64,000 nt of DNA from Bacillota bacterium (GCA_023439505.1 JAEXNR010000023.1:62001-126000), one strand, 5' to 3'; positions 52,776-62,340 are shown, counted from the stretch's first letter. The notes: generated by a model from the letters alone, not told the origin. Numbers and translations are program-made.

Positions 52776-53540
52776 CTATTCAAAGCGTTTTGCGGCAACC
52801 ATCATGGGAATAAAAAAGCCAAGGCATGCAAATAATGTAAAATACAACTTTCCAGAACTCCATAGTACCGGAAAAAACCAACTTACCGTAAGATAAAGCA
52901 GTGGGAATACAATAGAAACAATCATCAGCCACAGTCGTCCGATGTGAAGAATATACGGCCAGTTGCGGTTGTTAAAACTGATGCCCGCCATGTTCATACG
53001 AAATATTCCATCGCTGAACGTATGGATTTTATTCTCATCATAATAAGCAGGTAATGTTTCCTTGGCAAACAAGCAGAGCCATCCTCCAAAGAACAGGCTG
53101 AGAGCTTCAATCAACAGAATATTGTCTGTTAACTGATCTAAGGAATATCCCAATGCATAAAGTAATCCAAATTCTAACAAGATGATAATCACACAAGAAA
53201 GATAAATAACACCTCTTCGCTTACGCTGTTGTCCGCGTTGCTGTTCTTCCTTTGCTGAGAGCTTCAAGGTTCCGCTTACCAGGTTTTCCACCTCCTTCAT
53301 ATTCAGATGTTCTGGCTCACTGATAAATTGGCCGCTTAACAATTCGGTTATGGTTACACCGAGCAGAGTGGACAATGGTGAGAGCAGTGAAATATCCGGC
53401 ATACTCAATCCCCGTTCCCATTTACTGACTGCCTTATCTGAGACAAATAGCTTTTGCGCCAGTTCTTTTTGTGTAAAAGATTTTTGTTTTCGCAGCTGCG
53501 CTAAAAATACGCCAAACTTTTCATTGTCAATTTCATACAT
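52776..53540 (-). CDS. XRE-family membrane-bound regulator
   Basis: A 254-residue protein with an N-terminal helix-turn-helix (about 8-65; FTQKELAQKLFVSDKAVSKWERG). A linker follows, then about four to five membrane helices from 113 to the C-terminus. The start is ATG 53540, because GGAGG lies 8 bases upstream; the GTG three codons earlier overlaps that site. HTH-plus-membrane regulators of this type are common in clostridia, often responding to envelope conditions. The target may be the adjacent psiE-like gene. Confidence 0.87.
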   Translation of the reverse strand: MYEIDNEKFGVFLAQLRKQKSFTQKELAQKLFVSDKAVSKWERGLSMPDISLLSPLSTLLGVTITELLSGQFISEPEHLNMKEVENLVSGTLKLSAKEEQQRGQQRKRRGVIYLSCVIIILLEFGLLYALGYSLDQLTDNILLIEALSLFFGGWLCLFAKETLPAYYDENKIHTFSDGIFRMNMAGISFNNRNWPYILHIGRLWLMIVSIVFPLLYLTVSWFFPVLWSSGKLYFTLFACLGFFIPMMVAAKRFE

Positions 53541-53642
53541 AGGATGCACCTCCGATTAACATGATAAGCTACATAATGGTTTCGGGCAACCGACCAGCGG
53601 TAGAATTGGGTGTTTTGCCAGTCATGCAAATAAAGAAAAACG

Positions 53643-55625
53643 CTACAGCTCCGTTTCCACCCGGTTGCGTCCATTGGCCTTGGCCTGATAGAGAAGCATA
53701 TCTGCCCGGTTTATGAAGGTGCCCACCGATTCGCCTTGATACAAGGTGACTCCTATGGAAATACTGATGTTTCTGTGCTCGATTCCATAATCATACTGAT
53801 AGACAGCCAGACGAAGCTTCTCCGCCAGTTCTGCGGCCTTCTCCAGGGTAATGTCCGGCAGGATGACGATGAATTCCTCTCCGCCGTAACGCCCGGTGAT
53901 GTCCTGCTCTCTTGTATTGCGAATCAGCAGGCCGGATATGGTTTGCAATATGGTATCGCCAGCCGGATGCCCATACTTATCATTAATCTGTTTAAAATGA
54001 TCGATATCCATCATCATAAGACACAGACGCTCTCCGGTCATGGGATATTCTGTGATCTTAGCCTCCAGAACTTCGTTAATATACTGATGATTATACAGAT
54101 TCGTCAGACCATCTTTAATGGATTTATTTTTCAGCACAGTATTGATTTCCATAAGCTCCCGGTTAAGCTCGAGAATATGGTTATTATATTCTTTCAGCTG
54201 ATCAGCAGTCCTTTTTTGCTCCGTAATATCAATGATGCAGCTTAACGCCACCTCTTGCTCATAATAAACGGAAGGAATGATAGTGACGAGACCGGTAAAT
54301 CGGGTACCGTCCTTTTTGTTCAGTTCAATTTCACGATTACTGATTCTTTCATTCCGGTTAAGACTTTCGGTAAGAGCCTGTTCATTCGCAGACAATGCGA
54401 TATATTCAGAAACATGACTTCCTACCAGATCCATACCGACAGCACCGAATAGTTCCTCCGCATAAGAATTAAGATATAATACGGTTCCGGTGCCTTTACC
54501 GGTAAGAACGATGGAGATCGGTGCTCTTTCCAGGATATTGCGAAACATCATTTCACTATTTTTTAACTTCTTGTTTGTCAGGGTATGCTTCTCGATTTCA
54601 TCCTTCAACCGCTTATTTGCCCTGATGTCCTCACAGACGAACAGAATCCCTCCGAGCAGATCCGGATCGATAAATAAGGGTACGATTGATACATTGATGG
54701 GAAGGAGTTCGCCGGATCTTGAATTAATCTCCAATTCTTTTAGCCGTACCCGCTCCCGTAACACCTCGCAGTCCATCATGATACGAAGGATATCAGGATG
54801 ATCCAATAACTTCGTAATGTATTTGCCGGTGAGTTCGTCCCCTTCATAGGTAAGCAATTCATAGGCTTTTTTATTCGCTTTCATAATAATACCCTGCGGA
54901 TCTGTCAGAAAGGTCAGGCCATTTAATTCATGAAATAATTCATTGGTTATCATAGAGGATGGAATGGACATAAACTGGTATCTGGTAATGGCATAATAAA
55001 CGCCAAGAAGCATGATCAGTGTAAGAATCTGACCAATGTAAGGCAATTTGATGATATGGAGTGCAGGTAATACGTATTGTACAATCAGATTCAGGATAAA
55101 GGGCAGGAGACTGCTTATGGAGATGATGAGGGCCTGCTTCTTTCTGATTTTACTATCAGAGCGGTACCCCCATATGCTAATCAGTACGATACTGGTCGCC
55201 AGATAAGAGAAGTTATACGCAAAATTGCCGATATTAAAGAAGGTTCTGACAAAATTGCTTGTCTGAAGATCCGGACCAAAGAGAAATAAAACCATGCATA
55301 AGAAAACCATTGCCGGGGACAGGATCAATAATTTAATATACCAATGTCTGATCTGCTTGTTTTCAATCAGAACAAGAACAAAATACAGAACAAAAGCTTC
55401 GAAGGTGCACCAACCGAAGGCAGCAACTTTATTCCAGAAGGAATATTCATAGATATCCACTGCAAGATAAACAAAGCTGTCTCCAAATGACCATATGGTC
55501 ATACAGAGGTTTAAGAGAAAGAATATGTTACACAGCCGGGATTTTGGATTTGCCTTAAGGGCATGCAAGCCCACATAAAAATACAATATAGATGCTGTCA
55601 AAGAAATGACTGCCAAATATTTCAT
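53643..55625 (-). CDS. Membrane diguanylate cyclase with PAS domains
   Basis: A 660-residue c-di-GMP synthase. The N-terminal seven-helix sensor (about 1-222) is of the histidine-kinase 7TM type. Two PAS domains follow (about 228-345 and 355-475), then a short coiled coil and a GGDEF domain (about 490-660). The active-site motif is GGEEF (581-585), which is functional in known cyclases. The product-inhibition I-site RxxD (REQD, about 572-575) is present five residues before it. No EAL domain. Transcribed from its own promoter in the same direction as the rfb genes upstream. Confidence 0.94.
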   Translation of the reverse strand: MKYLAVISLTASILYFYVGLHALKANPKSRLCNIFFLLNLCMTIWSFGDSFVYLAVDIYEYSFWNKVAAFGWCTFEAFVLYFVLVLIENKQIRHWYIKLLILSPAMVFLCMVLFLFGPDLQTSNFVRTFFNIGNFAYNFSYLATSIVLISIWGYRSDSKIRKKQALIISISSLLPFILNLIVQYVLPALHIIKLPYIGQILTLIMLLGVYYAITRYQFMSIPSSMITNELFHELNGLTFLTDPQGIIMKANKKAYELLTYEGDELTGKYITKLLDHPDILRIMMDCEVLRERVRLKELEINSRSGELLPINVSIVPLFIDPDLLGGILFVCEDIRANKRLKDEIEKHTLTNKKLKNSEMMFRNILERAPISIVLTGKGTGTVLYLNSYAEELFGAVGMDLVGSHVSEYIALSANEQALTESLNRNERISNREIELNKKDGTRFTGLVTIIPSVYYEQEVALSCIIDITEQKRTADQLKEYNNHILELNRELMEINTVLKNKSIKDGLTNLYNHQYINEVLEAKITEYPMTGERLCLMMMDIDHFKQINDKYGHPAGDTILQTISGLLIRNTREQDITGRYGGEEFIVILPDITLEKAAELAEKLRLAVYQYDYGIEHRNISISIGVTLYQGESVGTFINRADMLLYQAKANGRNRVETEL

Positions 55626-55659
55626 ACCGTATAGCTCCTCGTTCGTATGTTATTATTTT

Positions 55660-55687
55660 ATAATAGCATAACGGTGAAAATAGTCAA
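55660..55687 (-). promoter_or_regulatory. Promoter of the diguanylate cyclase gene
   Basis: On the minus strand: TTGACT (55687-55682), 16-bp spacer, TATTAT (55665-55660), about 35 bases before the start codon. Confidence 0.6.
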
Positions 55688-55703
55688 CAGGCTCTGGAGC
55701 AGG

Positions 55704-56600
55704 TCACCTGGTGCTGGAAATAATTTCTGAAAGATAACGTCCCAGCGCATCCTGCCAGGACGGCAGCGGTGTAAATCCATTTTCTATCAGCTTCGTCTTA
55801 TCCAGGCGGCTGTTAAAGGGTCTTGCTGCTTTGGAAAGACCATACTCTGCACTAGTCACCGGAGTGACGGTCAAGCGATCTTCTCCATACTCCTTCTGTC
55901 CCAGTTGTGCTGCCTGACGAAATATTTCAACGGCAAAGTCATACCAGCTGATGTATCCGCCTTCATTGGTGGCATGGTAATACCCGTAGCGCTTTGTCTC
56001 TATCATATCAATCAGAAGTCTAGCCAGATCAAAGGTATAAGTAGGCGTGCCAATCTGGTCATTCACAACCTTCAACCGATCCTGTGTTTTACCGGCACTC
56101 AGCATGGTTTTTACAAAGTTTTTTCCGTTTACTCCAAATACCCAGGCAATCCGAACGATAAAGTATTGCTCCAATGTCCGGGATACGGCAAGTTCACCGG
56201 CAAGTTTTGATTCCCCGTAGACATTTAACGGCTTATAGTCCTTACAATCCGGTGTCCAGGGAGCCGTTCCCTGTCCGTCAAATACGTAATCGGTGGAGAC
56301 ATAAAGCAATTTAGCGCCCAGTTCTTTGCATAGAGCGGCTATATTTTCTGTCCCGGCTGCATTGACCAGAGTTACTTTTTCTATATTTTCTTTTTCTTCT
56401 GCTGCATCTACGGCTGTCCAGGCAGCACAGTGAATAACTGCATCCGGATGAACAGCTTTCATGACCTGATCCACAGAAGCGGGGTCTGTTATATCCATAT
56501 CTTCGATATCCACACCGACAGCTTCATGACCACGTTTGGTCAATTCATTGACACAATCATATCCAAGCTGTCCTTTGACGCCTGTAACCAATACTTTCAT
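55704..56600 (-). CDS. rfbD: dTDP-4-dehydrorhamnose reductase
   Basis: A 298-residue short-chain-type reductase making dTDP-L-rhamnose from dTDP-4-dehydro-L-rhamnose with NAD(P)H. It has the nucleotide-binding TGVKGQLG (6-13), a YVSTDYVFDG region and catalytic YGESK (about 128-132). The PFNSRLDKTKL stretch near the C-terminus is typical of RfbD. Length is normal. It lies 17 bases downstream of rfbB in the same operon. Confidence 0.95.
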   Translation of the reverse strand: MKVLVTGVKGQLGYDCVNELTKRGHEAVGVDIEDMDITDPASVDQVMKAVHPDAVIHCAAWTAVDAAEEKENIEKVTLVNAAGTENIAALCKELGAKLLYVSTDYVFDGQGTAPWTPDCKDYKPLNVYGESKLAGELAVSRTLEQYFIVRIAWVFGVNGKNFVKTMLSAGKTQDRLKVVNDQIGTPTYTFDLARLLIDMIETKRYGYYHATNEGGYISWYDFAVEIFRQAAQLGQKEYGEDRLTVTPVTSAEYGLSKAARPFNSRLDKTKLIENGFTPLPSWQDALGRYLSEIISSTR

Positions 56601-56617
56601 ATAAATTCTCCATCCTG

Positions 56618-57646
56618 TTATAGTAATGATCGATTTTCGTACATTTTCTCATAATAATTACGGTATTCACCGGAGATAATCGTTTCCCACCATTCTTTAT
56701 GATCAAGATACCACTGAATGGTCAGCTTAATGCCATCTGCAAATTTTGTCTCCGGAAGCCAGCCAAGCTCGCGGTGAATCTTTGCCGGATCTATGGCATA
56801 GCGCATATCATGGCCCTTTCTGTCAGTTACATAAGTAATCAGACGTTCCGGTTTAGAGAGCTCTCTGCAGATGATTTTTACGATGTCAATATTCTTCATC
56901 TCATTATGGCCGCCGATATTATAAACTTCGCCGACGCGGCCGTTATGAAGGATCAGATCAATGGCTTTGCAGTGGTCCTCCACATAAAGCCAGTCACGTA
57001 CATTTTCACCCTTTCCGTATACGGGGAGCGGTTTGTCATTTAAAGCATTAGCAATCATCAGCGGTATCAGCTTCTCCGGAAAATGATAGGGGCCGTAGTT
57101 ATTGGAACAGCGGCTGATGGTAACGGGGAGTCCATAGGTACGGTGATAAGCAAGGACCAGAAGATCAGCGCCTGCTTTGGAGGAACTGTAAGGACTGCTG
57201 GTATGAATGGGCGTTTCCTCGGTGAAGAAGAGATCGGGTCTGTCAAGGGGAAGATCGCCATATACTTCATCTGTAGATACCTGATGATAGCGTTTAATGC
57301 CGTAGTTTTTACAGGCGTCCATTAATACGGAGGTTCCGATGATATTGGTGCTAAGGAATACCTCCGGCGTCTCGATGGAGCGATCCACATGGCTTTCTGC
57401 TGCAAAGTTGACAACCATATCAGGGTGTTCCTCCCCGAATAACCGGTACACCGCCTCGCGGTCTGTAATACTCTCTTTAACAAATCGGAAATTTGGATGA
57501 TTCATGACAGGAGCAAGTGTTGACAGGTTACCTGCATAGGTCAGGCAGTCCAGACATACGATACGGTAGTCCGGGTATTGTTTCAGCATATGGAAGATAA
57601 AGTTACTGCCTATGAATCCGGCACCGCCGGTTACGATAATATTCAT
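56618..57646 (-). CDS. rfbB: dTDP-glucose 4,6-dehydratase
   Basis: A 342-residue enzyme converting dTDP-glucose to dTDP-4-keto-6-deoxyglucose. NAD-binding TGGAGFIGSNF (6-16), THVSTDEVYGDL-like VSTDEVYGDL, catalytic YSSSK (about 155-159), and RCSNNYGPYHFPEKLIP are all diagnostic. Length is normal. It begins 2 bases after rfbA ends, so the two are translationally coupled. Confidence 0.96.
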   Translation of the reverse strand: MNIIVTGGAGFIGSNFIFHMLKQYPDYRIVCLDCLTYAGNLSTLAPVMNHPNFRFVKESITDREAVYRLFGEEHPDMVVNFAAESHVDRSIETPEVFLSTNIIGTSVLMDACKNYGIKRYHQVSTDEVYGDLPLDRPDLFFTEETPIHTSSPYSSSKAGADLLVLAYHRTYGLPVTISRCSNNYGPYHFPEKLIPLMIANALNDKPLPVYGKGENVRDWLYVEDHCKAIDLILHNGRVGEVYNIGGHNEMKNIDIVKIICRELSKPERLITYVTDRKGHDMRYAIDPAKIHRELGWLPETKFADGIKLTIQWYLDHKEWWETIISGEYRNYYEKMYENRSLL

Positions 57647-57648
57647 AA

Positions 57649-58566
57649 TTACATCAAATTCCTTTCCGTTTCGTTGGGCGTATCCAAATATTTGCCGTTT
57701 AAGACATCCATCAGGTACTGACCATACTGGTTCTTTTTAAATAATTCATATACGTTCCTGACATCTTCCCTGGTAATCCAGCCGTTTAGATAAGCAATCT
57801 CCTCCAAACAGGCAATCTTACGGTGCTGATGCGTTTCTATAGTTTTGACAAAATTCGTTGCATCCACAAGACTCTCGTGGGTACCGGTATCAAGCCAGGT
57901 AAAGCCCTGTCCCAATAGCTCTACATTTAATTCATTGTTCTCCAGATAGATACGGTTTAAATCTGTGATTTCCAGCTCGCCCCTGGCACTCGGCTTTAGG
58001 CCTTTGGCATAGGACACCACACGGTTATCATAGAAATACAGACCGGTAACACAGTAATTGCTCTTTGGGACCTGCGGTTTTTCTTCAATGGATACCGCTT
58101 TTCCATTGTGATCAAATTCAACGATTCCAAAACGCTGCGGATCATCCACATAGTATCCGAATATCGTTGCCCCTTTCCCGGTCTGGGCATTGATGGAAGC
58201 TGCCTTCAGGCGTTTGTTCAAGCCATGTCCGGCAAAGATGTTATCACCGAGAACCATGGCAACGCTGTCCTCTCCGATAAATTCCTCCCCGATGAGAAAA
58301 GCCTGCGCCAGTCCGTCGGGACTTGGCTGTATGGCATAGGATAAATGAACGCCGAATTGGTGACCGTCTCCTAAGAGCTCATGAAAGCGGGGGGTATCCT
58401 GTGGGGTGGATATAATCAGAATGTCACGGATGCCTGCATTCATCAGAATGGACATGGGGTAATAGATCATCGGCTTGTCGTAAATAGGCAGCAGCTGCTT
58501 TGAAGTTACCATGGTCAGAGGATATAGACGTGTGCCGGAACCTCCTGCTAATATAATTCCCTTCAT
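57649..58566 (-). CDS. rfbA: Glucose-1-phosphate thymidylyltransferase
   Basis: A 305-residue enzyme forming dTDP-glucose from dTTP and glucose-1-phosphate, the first step of dTDP-rhamnose synthesis. It has the signature GGSGTRLYPLT (8-18), SKQLLPIYDKPMIYYP and VEKP-type EEKPQVPKSNYCVTGLYFYD. First gene of rfbA-rfbB-rfbD; AGAAGGAG precedes ATG. A perfect 12-bp palindrome GAATCATGATTC (58599-58610) lies in its upstream region and may be an operator. Confidence 0.96.
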   Translation of the reverse strand: MKGIILAGGSGTRLYPLTMVTSKQLLPIYDKPMIYYPMSILMNAGIRDILIISTPQDTPRFHELLGDGHQFGVHLSYAIQPSPDGLAQAFLIGEEFIGEDSVAMVLGDNIFAGHGLNKRLKAASINAQTGKGATIFGYYVDDPQRFGIVEFDHNGKAVSIEEKPQVPKSNYCVTGLYFYDNRVVSYAKGLKPSARGELEITDLNRIYLENNELNVELLGQGFTWLDTGTHESLVDATNFVKTIETHQHRKIACLEEIAYLNGWITREDVRNVYELFKKNQYGQYLMDVLNGKYLDTPNETERNLM

Positions 58567-58641
58567 AATAATTCTCCTTCTATATTATTAATATGTACGA
58601 ATCATGATTCAGTTATAAGGAAAGGTATAATTATATTATAA

Positions 58642-58662
58642 AAGGTGCCCTAAGGGCACCTT
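58642..58662 (-). terminator. Terminator of the MerR-methyltransferase gene
   Basis: AAGGTGCCC (58642-58650) / GGGCACCTT (58654-58662), TAA loop; on the minus strand it is followed by TTTATAAT, 30 bases after the stop codon. Confidence 0.75.
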
Positions 58663-58690
58663 CAAGTACTTTTTGCAAAATTTGCTTAAA

Positions 58691-59872
58691 TTATTTTTCG
58701 CAAAGGAATATACCGGCATCCTTGGTGATGTGAAATCCTTTTCCGGTTTTCTTCTTCACGAAGGATCTGAATTCCTTATAATGATCAATAATATACTTAT
58801 TCTGATTGCCATGGCAGGAAAGGATATAAGAGATCAGCGGTTCCGGGGATGGAACTGTCAGGGAGTCATTGTATGAAATCCATGCTGTATTGGGAAAGAA
58901 GGGGGACAGGATCTCCAGCCCATTCTCCCGCCCAAACCGTTCATACAGCTTATCGGCTGACAGAATAATCCGATCATCAAAATCTGCCACAAGCCGGCTG
59001 ACCTCCTTCATATGGTCACTGCCGTATGTGCTGCACAGGAATACGCCATTTGGTTTTAAGACGGCTCTGATGTTTTCGCAAACCCTTGGAATGTCATCAC
59101 AATAAAACAATACATGATTGGCGATGACAAGATCAAAGGTGTTATCTTCGTATGGAATGTTATGACAGTCAAATGCTTCAAATGAAAATCTCAAATCTTG
59201 TGTACCGAGAGCTCGTCTTGTATCGCGTAGCATCCCTTCCGAACGATCCGACAGGATAATATGCAGCCCTGCGGGCAGTTCAGACAGATTATCCCGCCAA
59301 AGGGTTCCGTCCCCGCAGCCAATCTCCAGAATCTTCATACCCGGTTTGATTTTGCATTGCTGGTAGATCCAGGGAAACCACCCCTGCTGGTTCTTAGAAT
59401 ACAGGTTGTGCAGATTGATTCGTGAAGAGAGGTTGGAGGCATTTTGATATTGATTTTTCAAGCTCTTCTCCATTCCGGTCAGGTGAATCAGATTTAACAT
59501 CTTGGTCCAGTCAACAAAACGTTGTGATTGGATGGCTGTGTAAGTATCCTCAATTGTCTTAGCAACAAGCTGCATCTCTTCTATTTTGTCATGCACCAGC
59601 TTGAGCTGAATATTCAGAGAATTGGCCATAAAGTGATAATCAGAATCATCGATCAGCATTTCACGAATATCGTCCAGAGAAAATCCCAGGTATTTTAATA
59701 GAAGGATCTGCGAAAGTCTTGCAAATTCCTCATCGGTATAATAGCGGGCACCACTTGGGGTAACATAGGAAGGTTTCAAAATAGTATGTTCGTCATAATA
59801 ACGGAGGGTTTTCTTGGTAATATGAGCCATACGGGCAAACTCACCGATAGAGTAGTAGCCTTGTTTCTTCAT
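58691..59872 (-). CDS. MerR-family HTH fused to a SAM methyltransferase
   Basis: A 393-residue fusion. Residues 1-70 are a MerR DNA-binding domain (YYSIGEFARMAHITKKTLRYYDEH, read in two parts). Residues 75-140 form a coiled-coil dimer helix. Residues about 165-300 are a class I methyltransferase (MKILEIGCGDGTLW with the SAM-binding glycines, then FEAFDCHNIPYEDNTFDLV). The rest is a tail of about 90 residues. I take ATG 59872 as start because TGAGGA lies 8 bases upstream and the MerR fold begins at once; in-frame ATGs further upstream are possible. The effector may be SAM-dependent or the methylated compound itself; the target is unknown. Confidence 0.88.
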   Translation of the reverse strand: MKKQGYYSIGEFARMAHITKKTLRYYDEHTILKPSYVTPSGARYYTDEEFARLSQILLLKYLGFSLDDIREMLIDDSDYHFMANSLNIQLKLVHDKIEEMQLVAKTIEDTYTAIQSQRFVDWTKMLNLIHLTGMEKSLKNQYQNASNLSSRINLHNLYSKNQQGWFPWIYQQCKIKPGMKILEIGCGDGTLWRDNLSELPAGLHIILSDRSEGMLRDTRRALGTQDLRFSFEAFDCHNIPYEDNTFDLVIANHVLFYCDDIPRVCENIRAVLKPNGVFLCSTYGSDHMKEVSRLVADFDDRIILSADKLYERFGRENGLEILSPFFPNTAWISYNDSLTVPSPEPLISYILSCHGNQNKYIIDHYKEFRSFVKKKTGKGFHITKDAGIFLCEK

Positions 59873-59931
59873 GGATGGATTCCTCATCATGTTGTGATTC
59901 CTCATTTTCTGCTTTTCTTTTCTGCCATCTG

Positions 59932-61371
59932 TTATCTTGCTTGCCACAGTTCTTCCAGGAACGCTATGGTTTCCTCTCTGGAACAGGTATGTTTAGGGAT
60001 CAGTTCATTTTTTATAAAATCATCGAATAAATCCAGAAATGGTTTCGCAGTGATAATTCCTTCATCCAGATCCTCATCATAACCGGAGCAGGAGTCAAAT
60101 AAGTAAAGTGCATTATGTTCATAATAGATATACTCGATATTCCCTATTTTGTAATCATCGTTCAGCAGATAGATCTGGAAGTTGGGGTTTTTGCTCAGCG
60201 CCTGAAGGAGATAACCAATGGTGTATTTCACCTCGGCATCGGTGAAATCACGAAACTGATAAAACTGATCGGATAAGATATGATGCTTTGCAAAATCTAT
60301 CAGACCTCTTCTGGTATATAACTGTACCTTCTTTTTATCTGAGTGATAATAGTTTTGAAATCTCTCTGTATTAATTTGAATCAGTTTCTGGATCTTTGGA
60401 TGATCCTTATCATAACCCAGGTAATTGGCATCCTTTAACATCTGGTAGGAGATATCCACGGGAATTATCTGAAAACACATATTCTGTTTTATTGCATAAT
60501 CAGAGGATGTTTTTTCAAGCTGGAGCAGGAATTCACAGATACTGATAAGCTTATCCAGGGCACCCGGCGCATCGTAGCTTTTTCTGATGGGTCTGCAATG
60601 GGACTTCACAAAGGTGAGATTCTCCTGATAGAAACGGAATAAGGAGTTGCCCGGATTATCCAGTAAGATTGAGAGATTCTGATCCTGATCCAAACTGATC
60701 AGATCCGTCTGTAAGGTTTCATCCTGTGACAATTTCTCGATAACCATAAAATTAGACCGGTTCATCCTCGATAGGGGAAAGGCAGCATTAGAATCATAAA
60801 AGGAGTCAAAATAAGCAAAATAGTTCTTATAGTTGATTAGTTTTAAGATGGCAGAGAAGGTCTGGGCATTCAGAGCAGGGTCATCATGGATTAAGATAAT
60901 GTGTTCAATATGTATCGCTGTGCCTAAGGAGGCCCGGATGAAGGATGAGATGATAGGAAGCAGCTCTCCCGCAATCAAATCATAAACAAATATGGTGATT
61001 TTTTTATAATTACGGTAAGATTCAAATGTTTCTTTCAGCTTACCGGAAACGGCACCATAGTGATTTGGCGTATCATCACACAGGTGATAAAGAATATGTC
61101 TGGCTTTGATGGTGTTCTTGCCATATCGGCTGACCTCAATGGAATCATTCATCCTGGCGATTTCCTCCCGGTCAGATGAGAGAGGCAGCAAGGTCAAAAG
61201 CTTATCCGCAAAGGCTTCGATGATTTCAATGCCGCATTCATCATGCAATAGCCGGTGAATGGAATTTCTGCTTTTCGTATGGGTCAGGCTTGCCAGTTCG
61301 GTAATGGTAAGTCTCTTCCTGCGCAGCATAAGATCCAGGAATTCTCCAAAGGTTAACAAATCTGCAGACAT
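59932..61371 (-). CDS. Unknown 479-residue protein with N-terminal HTH
   Basis: Cytosolic, no membrane segment. Residues about 5-65 look like an XRE-type helix-turn-helix (FGEFLDLMLRRKRLTITELA, then SLTHTKSRNSIHRLLHDE). The remaining 410 residues match nothing I recognise; they show mixed alpha/beta character and an acidic ending. The start is ATG 61371 with GGGGGGAT 8 bases upstream; an in-frame start at 61443 lacks a site. It lies 59 bases upstream of the MerR-methyltransferase gene, same strand, so the two may form a regulatory pair. Confidence 0.78.
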   Translation of the reverse strand: MSADLLTFGEFLDLMLRRKRLTITELASLTHTKSRNSIHRLLHDECGIEIIEAFADKLLTLLPLSSDREEIARMNDSIEVSRYGKNTIKARHILYHLCDDTPNHYGAVSGKLKETFESYRNYKKITIFVYDLIAGELLPIISSFIRASLGTAIHIEHIILIHDDPALNAQTFSAILKLINYKNYFAYFDSFYDSNAAFPLSRMNRSNFMVIEKLSQDETLQTDLISLDQDQNLSILLDNPGNSLFRFYQENLTFVKSHCRPIRKSYDAPGALDKLISICEFLLQLEKTSSDYAIKQNMCFQIIPVDISYQMLKDANYLGYDKDHPKIQKLIQINTERFQNYYHSDKKKVQLYTRRGLIDFAKHHILSDQFYQFRDFTDAEVKYTIGYLLQALSKNPNFQIYLLNDDYKIGNIEYIYYEHNALYLFDSCSGYDEDLDEGIITAKPFLDLFDDFIKNELIPKHTCSREETIAFLEELWQAR

Positions 61372-61459
61372 GATCAAATCCCCCCATAACATAAAGTGAT
61401 GTAACTGCCTGGGAAACACATGCTTGAGATGTCTTGTAATCACTTATCGTTTTAACATC

Positions 61460-61488
61460 ATTCTATCATGGAATGATTCGGTTATCAA
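61460..61488 (-). promoter_or_regulatory. Promoter of the unknown-HTH/MerR-methyltransferase unit
   Basis: Minus strand: TTGATA (61488-61483), 17-bp spacer, TAGAAT (61465-61460). A CATTC-N7-GAATG dyad (61459-61475) overlaps the -10 region and could be an autoregulatory site. Confidence 0.65.
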
Positions 61489-61595
61489 GACACAACTTCT
61501 TTGTGACAGCATATGGAAGATGTTGCTTATTTTCTCATAAAAAAATGTTAAAATATTGAAAGAATAGAAATAGAATTGTTTCATGAAAACAGACT

Positions 61596-61630
61596 AAGAA
61601 GTCATATGTAATTGTTATGACTTCTTCCTT
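61596..61630 (+). terminator. Orphan hairpin in a divergent intergenic region
   Basis: Perfect 10-bp stem AAGAAGTCAT (61596-61605) / ATGACTTCTT (61617-61626), 11-base loop, then CCTTTTG. No gene lies upstream on the plus strand, so it is either a leader attenuator for the FHA gene at 61692 or the end of a short unannotated transcript. Confidence 0.5.
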
Positions 61631-61691
61631 TTGTGATACAATTCGCCGCCCGAATTTATTTTAAAATTGATAAAAAGCAGGAGGAATCAAT

Positions 61692-62279
61692 ATGCAAATG
61701 AAACAATGCCCCAACGGTCATTTTTATGACCAGTCAAGAACGCCGGAATGCCCTTATTGTAATAGTGCATCTGCTAATGTGAATTTGACGAGGCCGGTTT
61801 GGTCCGGAGCAGAGGCAGGGAATCCAATCGGTGCCACCGTTCCTGTGAACAACGCACCGTCCTCTGATCGTACCCGCTCCATCAATGCGGCTAGTGCCGG
61901 TGATATGGAACGTACGCAGGCAGTCATAAAGAAGGAAATCGGGATAGATCCTGTTGTAGGATGGCTGATTTGCATTGATGGACAGGAAAAAGGAAGGGAT
62001 TACCGGATTCATGCGGACAATAATTATATCGGACGAAGCGAGAAGATGGATATCTGTATCCGGGGCGATGATACGATTTCAAGAGAAAATCACGCGGTGA
62101 TCAGCTATGATTCCAGAGAGAATATCTATTATTTTTCACCCGGTGAAGGCAGAAATATTGTACGCGTCAATGAAAAAGCAATCTTTAATACAGTTGAAAT
62201 CAACATCTATGACAGAGTGGAACTGGGCAATACGAAACTACTGTTTGTCCCGCTGTGTGGAGAGAAATTTAGCTGGTAG
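61692..62279 (+). CDS. Zinc-ribbon FHA-domain protein
   Basis: A 195-residue cytosolic protein. The N-terminal zinc ribbon is formed by CPNGH (6-10) and CPYC (20-23). A flexible Ala/Ser/Pro region (about 25-95) contains Thr residues that could be phosphorylated (e.g. MERTQAV). A C-terminal FHA domain (about 97-190) has the phosphothreonine-binding pattern YIGRSEKMDI...DDTISRENHAVI. FHA domains read phosphothreonine, so this is probably a substrate or adaptor of a Ser/Thr kinase. AGGAGGA precedes ATG. It is followed by a PP2C phosphatase. Confidence 0.92.
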   Translation: MQMKQCPNGHFYDQSRTPECPYCNSASANVNLTRPVWSGAEAGNPIGATVPVNNAPSSDRTRSINAASAGDMERTQAVIKKEIGIDPVVGWLICIDGQEKGRDYRIHADNNYIGRSEKMDICIRGDDTISRENHAVISYDSRENIYYFSPGEGRNIVRVNEKAIFNTVEINIYDRVELGNTKLLFVPLCGEKFSW

Positions 62280-62340
62280 GCAGAGCTGAGTAAGAAACTT
62301 GAGTGGTATCTAATATTAAGAAAAGGAATAACATTCAGAT

